Below, one piece after another: positions 1 through 8,583 of a stretch of DNA of 64,000 nucleotides; positions within the stretch are counted from its first letter, which is position 1, and every line of letters begins with the position of its first letter. Source of the stretch: DASYXW01 sp035934405 (GTDB taxonomy: Bacteria > Acidobacteriota > Terriglobia > UBA7540); the NCBI GenBank assembly GCA_035934405.1, contig DASYXW010000012.1, positions 62,001-126,000 on the forward strand, written 5' to 3'. The notes below the pieces were generated by a model. That model saw only the letters and a list, made by a program, of their open reading frames with translations. It did not search any database and was not told the DNA's origin. The position numbers and the translations under genes were made by a program.

Positions 1-551
1 TGGGCGAGGGCGCGGGAATCCTGATTCTCGAGGAACTCGGCTTCGCGGTCGAGCGCGGCGCGCCTATTCTGGCGGAACTCGTCGGCTATGGCATGTCCGG
101 CGACGCCTATCACATCACGGCGCCCGACGAGGATGCCGGCGGCCAAAGCCGGGTGATGCGCAACGCGCTTGCCGACGCCAGCGTGCGACCCGAACAAGTG
201 CAGTACGTCAACGCGCATGGAACGTCGACGGCGTATAACGACCGGCTGGAGACGATGGCCATCAAGAACGTCTTTGGCGAACACGCGCGCCGGCTCTCCG
301 TAAGCTCGACCAAGTCCATGACCGGTCATCTGCTGGGCGGCGCCGGAGGTCTGGAAGCGGCATTCACGGCGCTCGCCCTCCGCCACCAGGTCGCGCCGCC
401 GACCATCAACTACGAGACCCCGGACCCGGACTGCGACCTCGACTACGTTCCGAACCAGGCGCGCGAAATGCCGATCGAGTACGCGCTCTCAAACTCGTTC
501 GGCTTCGGCGGGACGAACGCGGCCTTGCTGTTTAAGAGATTTAGTCCTTAG
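1..551 (+). CDS. fabF: 3-oxoacyl-[ACP] synthase II (KAS II), C-terminal part
   Basis: The open frame enters from the left edge (codons in register with base 3) and runs to TAG at 549-551, so only the C-terminal part of the condensing enzyme is present. KAS II elongates fatty acids by decarboxylative condensation of malonyl-ACP with acyl-ACP in the cytoplasm. Both catalytic histidines of the thiolase fold are visible, in NAHGTSTAYND and in KSMTGHLLGGAGG, and the glycine-rich end GFGGTNAALLFKRF is typical. The nucleophilic cysteine lies outside the window. The last codons (RFSP*) and the stop are made of the word repeat that fills the following gap. An internal ATG at 93 is not the start. Confidence 0.95.
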   Translation, partial: GEGAGILILEELGFAVERGAPILAELVGYGMSGDAYHITAPDEDAGGQSRVMRNALADASVRPEQVQYVNAHGTSTAYNDRLETMAIKNVFGEHARRLSVSSTKSMTGHLLGGAGGLEAAFTALALRHQVAPPTINYETPDPDCDLDYVPNQAREMPIEYALSNSFGFGGTNAALLFKRFSP

Positions 552-679
552 TCCTTTGCCCCTTGTCATTGGTCTTTGGTCATTGTCCCGTATCCCTGCC
601 ATCGCTGACAAGAAAGGGCAATCAGGACAGATCACGAATGAGAAGGGACTAAGGACCAAGGACAAGGGACTAAGGACTA
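540..679. repeat. Intergenic word repeat, 'agtcctt' family, with inverted arms
   Basis: The gap between fabF and etfB is built from a degenerate 7-8 bp word (agtcctt / ttggtct / gtcattg). Copies of its reverse complement (gactaagg, accaagg, acaaggg) form the right half, so the two halves could fold back on each other. The left arm overlaps the fabF stop codon. No promoter or gene is apparent inside. Confidence 0.7.
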
Positions 680-704
680 CCGAAAACGGAGACGTTTCCC
701 TGCG

Positions 705-1484
705 ATGAAAATTGTCGTCTGCCTCAAACAAGTGCCCGCTCGCGATTCCTTGCTGCGGCTGAATCCGGCCGGGACGTGGATTCAGGAAACCGACATCAGC
801 TTCGAGATTAACGAGCCCGACATCTACGCGCTTGAAGAAGCCCTGCGCCTTAAAGAGAAACACGGCGGCGAAGTAGTGATCTGTACGCTGGGTCCAGCGC
901 GCGCCGCGCAGGCGATCAAGGAAGCTCTGGCCAAGGGCGCCGACCGCGCCCTGCATCTCGATGCGCCGGAGTTCGCGGGTCTTGACGCTTACGGCATGGC
1001 GCGAGCCATGTCGCGCGCCATCCAGAAAGAAAGCCCGGACCTCGTCGTCACCGGTCTGCAGTCCGACGACTTTGGCTTTGCCCAGACCGGCGTGATCCTG
1101 GCCGAAATGCTGGGTCTCGCGCACTCCACCATCATCATGGAGATTCAGGTCAACGGGCAGGCGCTCCGGGTGAAGCGCGAGCTTGAAGCCGGATACTTCC
1201 AATGGATTGAGATGCCGCTGCCGGCCCTGCTCGCCATTCAGTCGGGCATCAACAAGCCTCGCTACGCCACGCTCAAGGGCATCATGGCGGCGAAGTCAAA
1301 GCCGATTCAGAAATTCGCGCCGGCGGACCTGGGACTGGCCCCGGAGGATCTCAAGCCGCGCCAGAAGATTTCGAAGGTCTACGTGCCGGTGAAACGCGCG
1401 CACACGGAGTTTTTTGAGGGGAGTCCGAAAGAGATCGCCGCGAAACTTGCGGACAAGCTGAAGAACGAAGCGCGAGCGTTGTAA
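705..1484 (+). CDS. etfB: Electron transfer flavoprotein, beta subunit
   Basis: This 259-residue protein is the small subunit of the cytoplasmic ETF heterodimer, which takes electrons from acyl-CoA and other flavoprotein dehydrogenases; this subunit holds AMP. The N-terminal MKIVVCLKQVP strand and ALEEALRLKEK are family hallmarks. The subunit signature spans about residues 155-195: VKRELEAGYFQ, then NKPRYATLKGIMAAK. The length is normal. It is followed after about 100 bp of word-repeat sequence by etfA on the same strand, and the preceding gene is fabF, which fits a link to fatty-acid turnover. The ATG at 705 follows a purine-rich stretch. Confidence 0.95.
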   Translation: MKIVVCLKQVPARDSLLRLNPAGTWIQETDISFEINEPDIYALEEALRLKEKHGGEVVICTLGPARAAQAIKEALAKGADRALHLDAPEFAGLDAYGMARAMSRAIQKESPDLVVTGLQSDDFGFAQTGVILAEMLGLAHSTIIMEIQVNGQALRVKRELEAGYFQWIEMPLPALLAIQSGINKPRYATLKGIMAAKSKPIQKFAPADLGLAPEDLKPRQKISKVYVPVKRAHTEFFEGSPKEIAAKLADKLKNEARAL

Positions 1485-1490
1485 GAATTA

Positions 1491-1584
1491 GCTCATTGAA
1501 CCATTGAGTCATCGGGTCATTGAACGCTCGACAGCGGAGTGCTCTTGCTGAAAACTGAAAACCGACAACTGATAACTAATTATT
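1491..1584. repeat. Intergenic word repeats ('gtcattga' and 'aactga' families)
   Basis: Two different word families sit side by side between etfB and etfA. At 1491-1527 there are variants of tcattga/gtcatcgg, and at 1549-1582 variants of aactga/gacaact. The same words recur at 20.3, 35.0, 47.1 and 48.1 kb. Confidence 0.7.
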
Positions 1585-1587
1585 GAT

Positions 1588-2574
1588 ATGAACGAAATCC
1601 TCGTTTTCGCAGAGCACCAGGGCGGCAAACTCGCGCGGCCAACGTGGGAAGCGCTGGCCGCAGGACAGCGGCTGGCTGCCGATACCGGCGGCACGGTCTC
1701 GGCCGCAATTCTCGGTGAGAACATCGGCGCGCCGGCCTCGGAGCTGGCGGGGGTGGCGCTTGCCGAAGTTGTCACCGTCGACTCCCCGCAGCTTCGCGAC
1801 TACACACCGGACGGGTACGCGCTCGCACTCGGCCAGGTGATTGCCGAGCGTCGGCCGCAATACTGCGTCTTCAGCCACACCTACCAGGTGCGCGATTTCG
1901 CCCCCAAGCTCGCCGCTTTGGCGAACGCCGGTCTCGTCAGCGATTGCCTCGGCTATCGCAGCGAAGGCGGGCGGCTGGTGTTCGTTCGCCAGGCGTTTCA
2001 GGGCAAGTTCAACGCCGATGTGGAATTTGCCGGTGACCCGCCGTACTTCGTTTCCTTCCAGGCCGCGGCGTTCCGTGAGGACTCGGTGAAGCGCGGCGCG
2101 ACGACTGCCAGGATCGCCGCGTTTTCAGTGTCGCTCGCGGCGGACCAGATCCGCCAGAAACCGGGCGAGCGCTTCCGCGAAGCCAGGCAGGCCGTGGACC
2201 TCACCCAGGCCGAGATCATCGTCGCGGTGGGACGCGGGATCAAAGCGCCGGAGAATCTGGAGCTCGTCAAAAAGTTGGCCGAGGCGCTGGGCGGCGAGAT
2301 TGGCGCTTCCCGGCCCATCTGCGACGGTGGCTGGCTCCCCATGGATCGTCAGATCGGCAGCTCCGGCCAGACCGTCGCGCCCAAGCTTTACGTCGCGCTC
2401 GGCATTTCCGGAGCCATCCAGCACCAGGTGGGCATGAAGGGATCGCGTACCGTGCTCGCTATCAACAAGGACAAAGAGGCGCCGATTTTCGAAGTGTCGA
2501 CCTACGGCGTGGTCGGCGATCTTTTTGAAATCGTTCCGCCGCTCATCGAAGAGATCAAGAAGGTCAAGGCCTGA
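1588..2574 (+). CDS. etfA: Electron transfer flavoprotein, alpha subunit
   Basis: This 328-residue protein is the FAD-binding subunit of ETF. The N-terminal domain (about 1-190) matches the ETF alpha/beta fold. The C-terminal FAD domain carries the expected signature: the ASRPICDGGWLP segment, then LYVALGISGAIQHQVGMKGS and AINKDKEAPIFEVSTYG. The length is at the lower end of the usual range. It pairs with etfB immediately upstream. The next gene is convergent, and I see no strong terminator in the 62-bp gap. Confidence 0.95.
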   Translation: MNEILVFAEHQGGKLARPTWEALAAGQRLAADTGGTVSAAILGENIGAPASELAGVALAEVVTVDSPQLRDYTPDGYALALGQVIAERRPQYCVFSHTYQVRDFAPKLAALANAGLVSDCLGYRSEGGRLVFVRQAFQGKFNADVEFAGDPPYFVSFQAAAFREDSVKRGATTARIAAFSVSLAADQIRQKPGERFREARQAVDLTQAEIIVAVGRGIKAPENLELVKKLAEALGGEIGASRPICDGGWLPMDRQIGSSGQTVAPKLYVALGISGAIQHQVGMKGSRTVLAINKDKEAPIFEVSTYGVVGDLFEIVPPLIEEIKKVKA

Positions 2575-2636
2575 CCTCCGGCGGCCATAAAATCTGTTCG
2601 CGTTTAGCTTCGATCTTCGGTTTCTGTCGCCGCCCA

Positions 2637-3203
2637 CTACTGCCTTCGGCCTCCCACCTTCCGCTCCACCGGCACCCACACGAAGTCGGCCCATGCTGTT
2701 TCCAGCATTTTGCAGTGCGCACAATCGAAATTCTTGCGCGTCTGGGCGCGGCCGGTGATGCGGTCCGGCGCAATGCTGTCGATTTCCGTGCGGGTTACGA
2801 GCCTACACCAGTTGCCGACATGCTGATTCTTGCCCTCGCCGACCATGCAGGGCAGGTTGCTTGACGAGGTCCCGATCCACTTGTCTCCTGCCTTGCGGCA
2901 CTCCGTGCGGATATAGGCCCCGCGCTGGGCGAAGTCAGGAGGAATGTTGACCCACTCAGCCGAGAGAGTGTCGCCGTGCACGCGAACGCGGTATTCGTTG
3001 CCGGTAGCCTGCGACTTCCAGATCTCCGAGTGGATCGGGAACTGCTGGCCGGGTTCGTGCTGAGGAGGTTTGATGGGAAGTTCCGGGTGCTGCGCCAGCA
3101 AAAGCGGACCCGCCACGCTGAACGCAGCCAGGGCGGGCACGAGGATTGAGCGGACGAATCGTGTGCTTTCGGCAAGCCTGCCGCGCGAGTGGGGCTCCAT
3201 CAC
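2637..3203 (-). CDS. Small secreted protein, function unknown
   Basis: This 188-residue protein has an N-terminal hydrophobic segment (about residues 20-38, ending near LLLAQ) that looks like a signal peptide, so it is probably periplasmic or outer-membrane. The mature part has six cysteines, including a CAHC pair near the C-terminus, which suggests disulfides or metal binding. It begins with a GTG that overlaps the TGA of the upstream hydrolase gene (GTGA, 3200-3203), implying translational coupling; the ATG at 3200 is an alternative start. I do not recognise a family. Confidence 0.7.
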   Translation of the reverse strand: MMEPHSRGRLAESTRFVRSILVPALAAFSVAGPLLLAQHPELPIKPPQHEPGQQFPIHSEIWKSQATGNEYRVRVHGDTLSAEWVNIPPDFAQRGAYIRTECRKAGDKWIGTSSSNLPCMVGEGKNQHVGNWCRLVTRTEIDSIAPDRITGRAQTRKNFDCAHCKMLETAWADFVWVPVERKVGGRRQ

Positions 3204-4243
3204 TTACCTCCATGCAGGAATCCATCAACGGCCTTGATGAACAGGTCCGGCTGGTCCACGAAAGTCATGTGGCCGCTCTTAGGTAGAATAACGAGCTTCG
3301 AGCCCGCGATCTTCGAGTGCATCTCGCGCGAGAGTGACGGATCGCATTCGTCGTGGTCGCCGGCCAGGATCAGCGTCGGCACGTGGATCGTGTGCAGACG
3401 GCCGGTGTACTCCACCGACTTCAGGTTGCCGTCAATCACGAATTCGCCGTCCGAGCCCCACATCTCGCGGTAGAGGTCCCAGGCGGTGCCGGCGCCGTTG
3501 GCGACGGGATCGTAATTGGGGTCGGGGCGGTTCTGGTACAGGTAAGGAAAGTAGCTTTCGCCCCAAGCCGCGATCATGTAGTCGTTGGTGTAGCGGTTCT
3601 GCTCGTAAGGCAGGCCGTGGCCGAACAGGCCGGCTTTTTCCATCTTGTCGATGCGGTCGCGCAGCTCCGGCGACATGCGCTCTTTCATGCGCACGAAGAC
3701 CTGGTTCATTTCGCGCGTGCTCGAAAAGGTGCTGCAGAGGATGAGGTGGGTGAGGTTCGGCTGGTACTTGAGCGCGTAAGCCTGCGCCAGCACGCCGCCA
3801 TAGGAATGCCCGAGCAGTGTCATCCGCCCCAGCGCCAGGCCCTGCCGCACCGCCTCGACGTCCTCCACCATGTTTTCCACCGTGTACTGCCGGACGTCTT
3901 CGAGCTTCTGCGAGCGCCCGGAGCCGCGCTCGTCAATGAAGATCAGTTTGTTGTGGCGCGCGAGCGGAAGAAGGTAAGGCAGGAAGTAGTCGTGCGACGC
4001 TCCCGGCCCGCCGTGCACGATGAGGAGAGGCGGCCCGTAGCCGAACTCAGCATAGTAAATGAGTACGCCGTGCGAGTCGACGAAGCCTTCCTGCATGGGA
4101 TAGACGGCCGGCGCCACCTGCCCCACGCCGGAGGCTGGCCGGCGAAGGCGCGGCTGCGCCTGGTGTGCCGGCGGCACGGCGCGCAGCGGCACGGACACCA
4201 GCAAGGTAGCGGACAAGATGACAGCAGCTCTCCACGATTTCAT
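3200..4243 (-). CDS. Secreted alpha/beta-hydrolase, proline iminopeptidase-like (S33)
   Basis: This 347-residue protein starts with a probable signal peptide (hydrophobic residues 6-22). The alpha/beta-hydrolase fold is clear: oxyanion motif HGGPG at 77-81, nucleophile elbow GHSYGG with Ser147, an acid in AGDHDECDP, and the catalytic His in GHMTF near the C-terminus. HGGPG is characteristic of proline iminopeptidases and relatives, so it probably removes N-terminal residues from peptides or hydrolyses a small amide or ester in the periplasm. Exact substrate unknown. A strong ribosome-binding site (aaaggaggg) precedes the ATG. The downstream secreted gene overlaps its stop. Confidence 0.88.
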   Translation of the reverse strand: MKSWRAAVILSATLLVSVPLRAVPPAHQAQPRLRRPASGVGQVAPAVYPMQEGFVDSHGVLIYYAEFGYGPPLLIVHGGPGASHDYFLPYLLPLARHNKLIFIDERGSGRSQKLEDVRQYTVENMVEDVEAVRQGLALGRMTLLGHSYGGVLAQAYALKYQPNLTHLILCSTFSSTREMNQVFVRMKERMSPELRDRIDKMEKAGLFGHGLPYEQNRYTNDYMIAAWGESYFPYLYQNRPDPNYDPVANGAGTAWDLYREMWGSDGEFVIDGNLKSVEYTGRLHTIHVPTLILAGDHDECDPSLSREMHSKIAGSKLVILPKSGHMTFVDQPDLFIKAVDGFLHGGK

Positions 4244-4326
4244 ACGCCCTCCCTTTCCAGGAACAAGGTACTACATCCGGCGCCGCCGTCAAACGGTGAG
4301 CGTTGGATTCCGGGAGGGATGCCGCC

Positions 4327-4356
4327 TTGAAACCCTATGAAGCACTGGCGTAGTAT
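4327..4356 (+). promoter_or_regulatory. Possible sigma70-type promoter for the aldehyde dehydrogenase operon
   Basis: A -35-like TTGAAA (4327-4332) is followed after 18 bp by TAGTAT (4351-4356), about 55 bp before the aldehyde dehydrogenase start, in the gap shared with the divergent hydrolase gene. Confidence 0.4.
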
Positions 4357-4411
4357 CGAGTTCTGCGCGGTGGCCCTTGGGGGCGAAGCATGACCGCCCG
4401 GAGAGGTGACG

Positions 4412-5857
4412 ATGGCGCAGCCAATGTCAGCGGCTTTGATGACCCACGGATTCCTGCTCGACGGCAAGTGGCTCTTGGAGGGCGCGCCATTCGATGTGCG
4501 TTCGCCTTACGACGGCAGCGTGATTGCCACCACTTTCCGTCCCGGGCCCGAGCACATCGAGGCCGCGATCCGGGCGGCCGAACGCGCCTTCGAGGCGACG
4601 CGCAAGATGGGCGCTTACGAGCGGCAGCGCATCCTGCGCGCCATCGCTGAGGGCATCACGGCGCGGCGCGAAGAATTGGCGCGCACGATTGCGCTCGAAG
4701 CCGGCAAGCCCATCCGCGCGGCGCGCGCTGAGGTCGACCGCGCCATCTTTACCTCCACCCTCGCGGCCGAGGAAAGCGTGCGGATCGGAGGCGAGTGGTT
4801 GCCGCTCGACCTCCTCAGTTCGACGGCGGGGCGCTGGGCCATCGTGCGGCGATACCCGCTTGGCCCAATTCTCGCCATCACGCCCTTCAATTTCCCGCTC
4901 AATCTCGTGCTGCACAAAGTAGCCCCGGCCATTGCCACCGGCTGCGCCGTGGTCCACAAGCCCGCCTCACAGACCCCCATGAGCTCGTTACTGCTCGGCG
5001 AGATTGTGGAGCGCTCGGGCTGGCCGGCGGGCGCGCTGAACGTGCTGCCGCTCGGCGGGCGAGAGGCGGAACCGCTGGTCTCAGACAACCGATTGAAGTT
5101 GCTCACCTTCACCGGTAGCGCCGCCGCGGGATGGGAGCTGAAGAAAAAGTCGGGCAAGAAGCGCGTGACGCTCGAACTCGGCGGCAACGCCGGCGTCATC
5201 GTCCACCACGATGCCGATCTGGAGTACGCCGCGGAGCGCTGCGTGGCCGGCGGCTTTTCCTACGCCGGGCAGAGTTGCATTTCGGTGCAGCGAATCTTGG
5301 TCCATCGCCGCGGGTTCGACAAGTTCATGGCCGCCTTCGTGCCCAGCGTCGAAAAGCTCAAGCTCGGCGATCCGCTCGATGAGGCAACCGACGTAGGGCC
5401 GATGATCAGCGAGCCGGACGCCGTGCGGGCGGCGCAGTGGGTGCAGGAGGCCGTTGACGGCGGAGCAAAACTCCTATGCGGCGGCAAGCGGCGCGGCTCA
5501 ATGGTCTCGCCGGCGGTGCTCACCGGCACCGGTCCCGGAATGCGCGTCAATTGCCTGGAAGTCTTCGCGCCGGTCGTGACCGTGGAGCCGTATGACGACT
5601 TTGCCGACGCCGTGCGCCAGGTAAACGATTCCAGCTTCGGCCTGCAAGCGGGTGTCTTCACGCGCGATTTGAAGCTGCTGTTCAGCGCCTATGACGAGCT
5701 CGAAGTGGGTGGCGTGATGGCCGGTGACGTCCCGACGTTCCGCGTCGATTCCATGCCCTACGGCGGCGTCAAGGATTCCGGCCTGGGCCGGGAGGGTATA
5801 CGTTACGCCATCGAGGAGATGACGGAGCCGAAGCTGCTGGTGATGAACTTGCCTTGA
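4412..5857 (+). CDS. NAD(P)-dependent aldehyde dehydrogenase
   Basis: This 481-residue ALDH-superfamily enzyme oxidises an aldehyde to the acid. Catalytic Glu255 (LELGGN) and Cys289 (YAGQSCISVQR) are present with the normal 34-residue spacing. The cofactor-domain motif ITPFNFPLNL and the C-terminal PYGGVKDSGLGREG are intact. The sequence resembles the lactaldehyde / phosphonoacetaldehyde dehydrogenase branch, but the substrate cannot be read. I prefer the ATG at 4412, which has ggagagg 5 nt upstream, over the GTG at 4406. There is no signal peptide, so it is cytoplasmic. A FAD oxidoreductase and a Cu-monooxygenase-like gene follow on the same strand. Confidence 0.93.
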   Translation: MAQPMSAALMTHGFLLDGKWLLEGAPFDVRSPYDGSVIATTFRPGPEHIEAAIRAAERAFEATRKMGAYERQRILRAIAEGITARREELARTIALEAGKPIRAARAEVDRAIFTSTLAAEESVRIGGEWLPLDLLSSTAGRWAIVRRYPLGPILAITPFNFPLNLVLHKVAPAIATGCAVVHKPASQTPMSSLLLGEIVERSGWPAGALNVLPLGGREAEPLVSDNRLKLLTFTGSAAAGWELKKKSGKKRVTLELGGNAGVIVHHDADLEYAAERCVAGGFSYAGQSCISVQRILVHRRGFDKFMAAFVPSVEKLKLGDPLDEATDVGPMISEPDAVRAAQWVQEAVDGGAKLLCGGKRRGSMVSPAVLTGTGPGMRVNCLEVFAPVVTVEPYDDFADAVRQVNDSSFGLQAGVFTRDLKLLFSAYDELEVGGVMAGDVPTFRVDSMPYGGVKDSGLGREGIRYAIEEMTEPKLLVMNLP

Positions 5858-5895
5858 CGCGGATAGCGGCAAGAGCATACTCCAAGCGAGGAGCG

Positions 5896-7458
5896 ATGAC
5901 GGAATCCCACAAACCAAACCGGCGGCAGGCGATCAAGTATCTCATCGCGGGGGCGGCAGCCTCGGCCTGCCCAATCCCCGAGGAAGTGTTGGCGCGTGGT
6001 GATTGGACTCAGGGCGCGGGCGCTCCCGTCCATGCCCAGCTCGAGAGCGAGATCAACACTATTTGCCACAAAGTCCGCGACGGGGCACAGTTCGCGCTGC
6101 CGAAGCCCTCAGCAGAACACGAAGTCGTGATTGTCGGCGGCGGGCCGAGCGGTCTGATGGCGGCGTACCGCTTGCGTAGTCAGGACGTTCTGCTGCTCGA
6201 AAAAGAGCCACGGCTGGGCGGTGACGCGTTGAGCGAGGAGTGGCAGGGCGAGTGGTATTCCACCGGTTCGGCGTACGCGGACGGCGAGGCGCTGGAAGCG
6301 CTGTGCCGCGAAATCGGCATGGAGATTTACCGTATCAAGAGCGTGGACGCCGCCATCATCAACGGCCGGTTGGTCCCGAGCTTCTGGGAGGGAGGCTTCC
6401 GGGAATCGCCTTACCCGGAGAGCGTGAAGAAGAGCTTCGCCAAGTTTCAGGCGGACATGAAGGGCATCGACACGGAGAAGAGCGCCGAGAAGCTTGACTC
6501 GATGACTTTCGCCGAAATCCTGAGTCCATACGCGCCGGAGGTGAAGCTTTGGTTCGACAACTTCGGGCCCAACAACTGGGGCGCGGATACGGAAAACACC
6601 TCGGCGCTCGTCGGCGTTGAATCCGCGCAGTGGGGCGGCGGACTGAGCTCCCGTCGATACACCTGGCCCGGCGGCCTGGGACGCATTTCGGCCGCGCTCG
6701 AAGCGGCTATCAACAAGGCGGGCAGTGGAAGAATCCGCAAGAACGCAACCGTGGTGAGCGTCGAGAATGCCGGGTCAGGCGTCCTCGTAAGCTACTTCCA
6801 TGACCAGGAACTCATCACCGTCCGCGCCCGCGCCGCCATCATCGCCTGCCCCAAGCACATCGGCAAGCACATCATCAAGGGATTGCCGACGGAGCAGTTC
6901 CAGGCGATGAACGCCATGCGCTACGCGCCCTACCTCGTCATCAACGCCTGCGCGCGCCAGGTGATTTACAACGGCTCGTACGACACCGACATCCCGGCGC
7001 CCAGCCCCATCGTGGACTTCAACGTCGCCGGCTGGGTGGTGGAGCGCGACAGCAAGGAGACGAAGCGCCGGCAGGTGCTCACCTGCTACGTCCCCCGTCC
7101 CGAAGCCGATCGCGTGCAGATCCTCGACGATGCCTACGTGCTCGGCTTCGGTCAGAAAGTCGTCGAGCTGCTCAACACTTGGTTCCCCGGCGCGAGAGAG
7201 AAGATTGAAGAGGTTCACATCTACCGTCGCGGCCACCCGCTCTTTATGTCCGCGCCCGGCGTCACCACGCGCCTCGCGCCCAAAATCCGCCAGCCCTTCG
7301 GCAACGTCTTCATGGCCCACTCCGACTCAGAGGGCGACGTTTCCACTTACGAGAGCGCGCAGCAAGCAGCCAACCGTACTGCCGCGCAGGTGATGCAGGC
7401 GCTCAAGAAGCGCGCCGCGGGGCGAGTTCCGGACGGGGCTGGGAGGCAGACAGCATGA
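5896..7458 (+). CDS. FAD-dependent amine-oxidase/protoporphyrinogen-oxidase-like oxidoreductase, Tat-type N-terminus
   Basis: This 520-residue protein begins with a basic stretch (NRRQAIKYL) and a hydrophobic segment (IAGAAASACP), resembling a twin-arginine export signal, so the folded flavoprotein is probably periplasmic. The Rossmann FAD motif is at about 75-110: VVIVGGGPSGLMAAYRL, then EKEPRLGGDA. The C-terminal FAD segment FGNVFMAHSDSEGDVSTYES is typical of NAD(P)-binding-8 flavoproteins. I chose the ATG at 5896 because gcgaggag lies just upstream; an open frame back to 5854 would overlap the ALDH end. Its stop overlaps the next start (ATGA at 7455), which points to coupling with the copper protein. 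Substrate unknown. Confidence 0.85.
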   Translation: MTESHKPNRRQAIKYLIAGAAASACPIPEEVLARGDWTQGAGAPVHAQLESEINTICHKVRDGAQFALPKPSAEHEVVIVGGGPSGLMAAYRLRSQDVLLLEKEPRLGGDALSEEWQGEWYSTGSAYADGEALEALCREIGMEIYRIKSVDAAIINGRLVPSFWEGGFRESPYPESVKKSFAKFQADMKGIDTEKSAEKLDSMTFAEILSPYAPEVKLWFDNFGPNNWGADTENTSALVGVESAQWGGGLSSRRYTWPGGLGRISAALEAAINKAGSGRIRKNATVVSVENAGSGVLVSYFHDQELITVRARAAIIACPKHIGKHIIKGLPTEQFQAMNAMRYAPYLVINACARQVIYNGSYDTDIPAPSPIVDFNVAGWVVERDSKETKRRQVLTCYVPRPEADRVQILDDAYVLGFGQKVVELLNTWFPGAREKIEEVHIYRRGHPLFMSAPGVTTRLAPKIRQPFGNVFMAHSDSEGDVSTYESAQQAANRTAAQVMQALKKRAAGRVPDGAGRQTA

Positions 7459-8477
7459 ACATTGGGCGTCTCACCATTGTCATCGCATGGCTACTCGCGA
7501 CCGGCTTCTCAACAAAGCTTGCCGCCCAGCACGACATGCGCAACATGGCTGGCATGAAGATGAACAGGGGCCCGGCTGCGAACGTCCGGGTCGACGTCCA
7601 GAACGACGAAAGCGCCCACGTGCTCACCATCCGCGTTGGCCCGTGGAACCTGCCCGCGCGCGCCGGCATGGACGTCCCTCAGGCGCCTGACCTTACGATG
7701 ACCGTGCCCTTCGACGGCTGGTTTGTAGCCTACCATCCCCGGCTCACCGACGCGGCGGGAAACACTCTGCCCGGTCGCCTGCTGCATCACGTCGCGGTGT
7801 ATAACACGGCGCGCTCCGATTTTCTCTGTCCGCGGCGCCCGGAGCACATCTTCGGCGCCGGAGGGGAAATGGGCGAGTGGCCGGTGACGCCGGGGGTTGG
7901 GTATCGCATCCACCAGGGCGACCGCCTTCTAATTTCAACCATGGTTCACAATGACACGGCTGCCAGCTACCCCGCCGCCTATCTTGAAATCCAAGCCGAG
8001 TATCAGTCGGCGAACGCTGGCGGCGGCGAGCTCAAGAACGTTTACCCCACCTGGTTCGACGTGAAGCACTGCGGCCCCTCCGATTACGACCTCGACCCCG
8101 GCCGCAACGTCACGACCGGCGCCTTCACGCTAGGCTACAGCGGAGTTCTCATCGGCGTGGGCGGGCACCTGCACGACTACGGCCAGCAGTTGAAGCTGGT
8201 GGATGTCACCCGCGGCGAGCCCATCGCCACGCTCGATGCGAGGCTTGATCCGCGCGGTGGCATCCTCTCGATTCCCATCGCGCGCTTCGTTGACCGCGGC
8301 GGTTTCCCGCTGCACAAAGGAGATGTGGTGCAGGTGACGGCGACGTACGACAACCCGACCGGCAAGCGCCTCTCGGACGCCGCCATGGGAATCGCGGTGG
8401 GATACTTTCTGCCTTCTGACGACCGTGAGATGGCAGGACTGCGGCGACAGAAGTCAGAAGAGAGAAGCCACCAGTGA
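7455..8477 (+). CDS. Secreted copper type II monooxygenase-like protein (PHM/DBM fold)
   Basis: This 340-residue protein has a signal peptide (about 1-24) and a His/Met-rich mature N-terminus (QHDMRNMAGMKMNRG). I match the six copper ligands of peptidylglycine alpha-hydroxylating monooxygenase: His111-His112 (LLHHVAVYN), His165 (TMVHND), His238-x-His240 (GHLHDYG) and Met311 (DAAMGIAVGYF). The spacings (53, 73 and 71) are close to those known in PHM (64, 70 and 70). Cys125 and Cys206 may form a disulfide. By family, such enzymes hydroxylate C-H bonds with O2 and ascorbate or another reductant; here the substrate and electron donor are unknown. The upstream FAD oxidoreductase, overlapping by 4 bp, is a candidate partner. 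The assignment is inferred from motifs only. Confidence 0.72.
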   Translation: MNIGRLTIVIAWLLATGFSTKLAAQHDMRNMAGMKMNRGPAANVRVDVQNDESAHVLTIRVGPWNLPARAGMDVPQAPDLTMTVPFDGWFVAYHPRLTDAAGNTLPGRLLHHVAVYNTARSDFLCPRRPEHIFGAGGEMGEWPVTPGVGYRIHQGDRLLISTMVHNDTAASYPAAYLEIQAEYQSANAGGGELKNVYPTWFDVKHCGPSDYDLDPGRNVTTGAFTLGYSGVLIGVGGHLHDYGQQLKLVDVTRGEPIATLDARLDPRGGILSIPIARFVDRGGFPLHKGDVVQVTATYDNPTGKRLSDAAMGIAVGYFLPSDDREMAGLRRQKSEERSHQ

Positions 8478-8539
8478 GGAGTTAAAAGGTCAAGGCCGCA
8501 AGTCAGAATCACGTGCGAAACGCCCGCCGGTCTCCAACT

Positions 8540-8583
8540 GGGTTTCCAATTTCTAATTTCCAGTTTCTAATTTCTAATTCCCA
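8540..8583. repeat. Intergenic word repeat, 'tttctaa' family
   Basis: Repeats of tttccaat / ttctaatt / tccagttt lie between two convergent genes. The TAG stop of the - strand gene (8574-8576) is part of a repeat unit. Confidence 0.65.
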
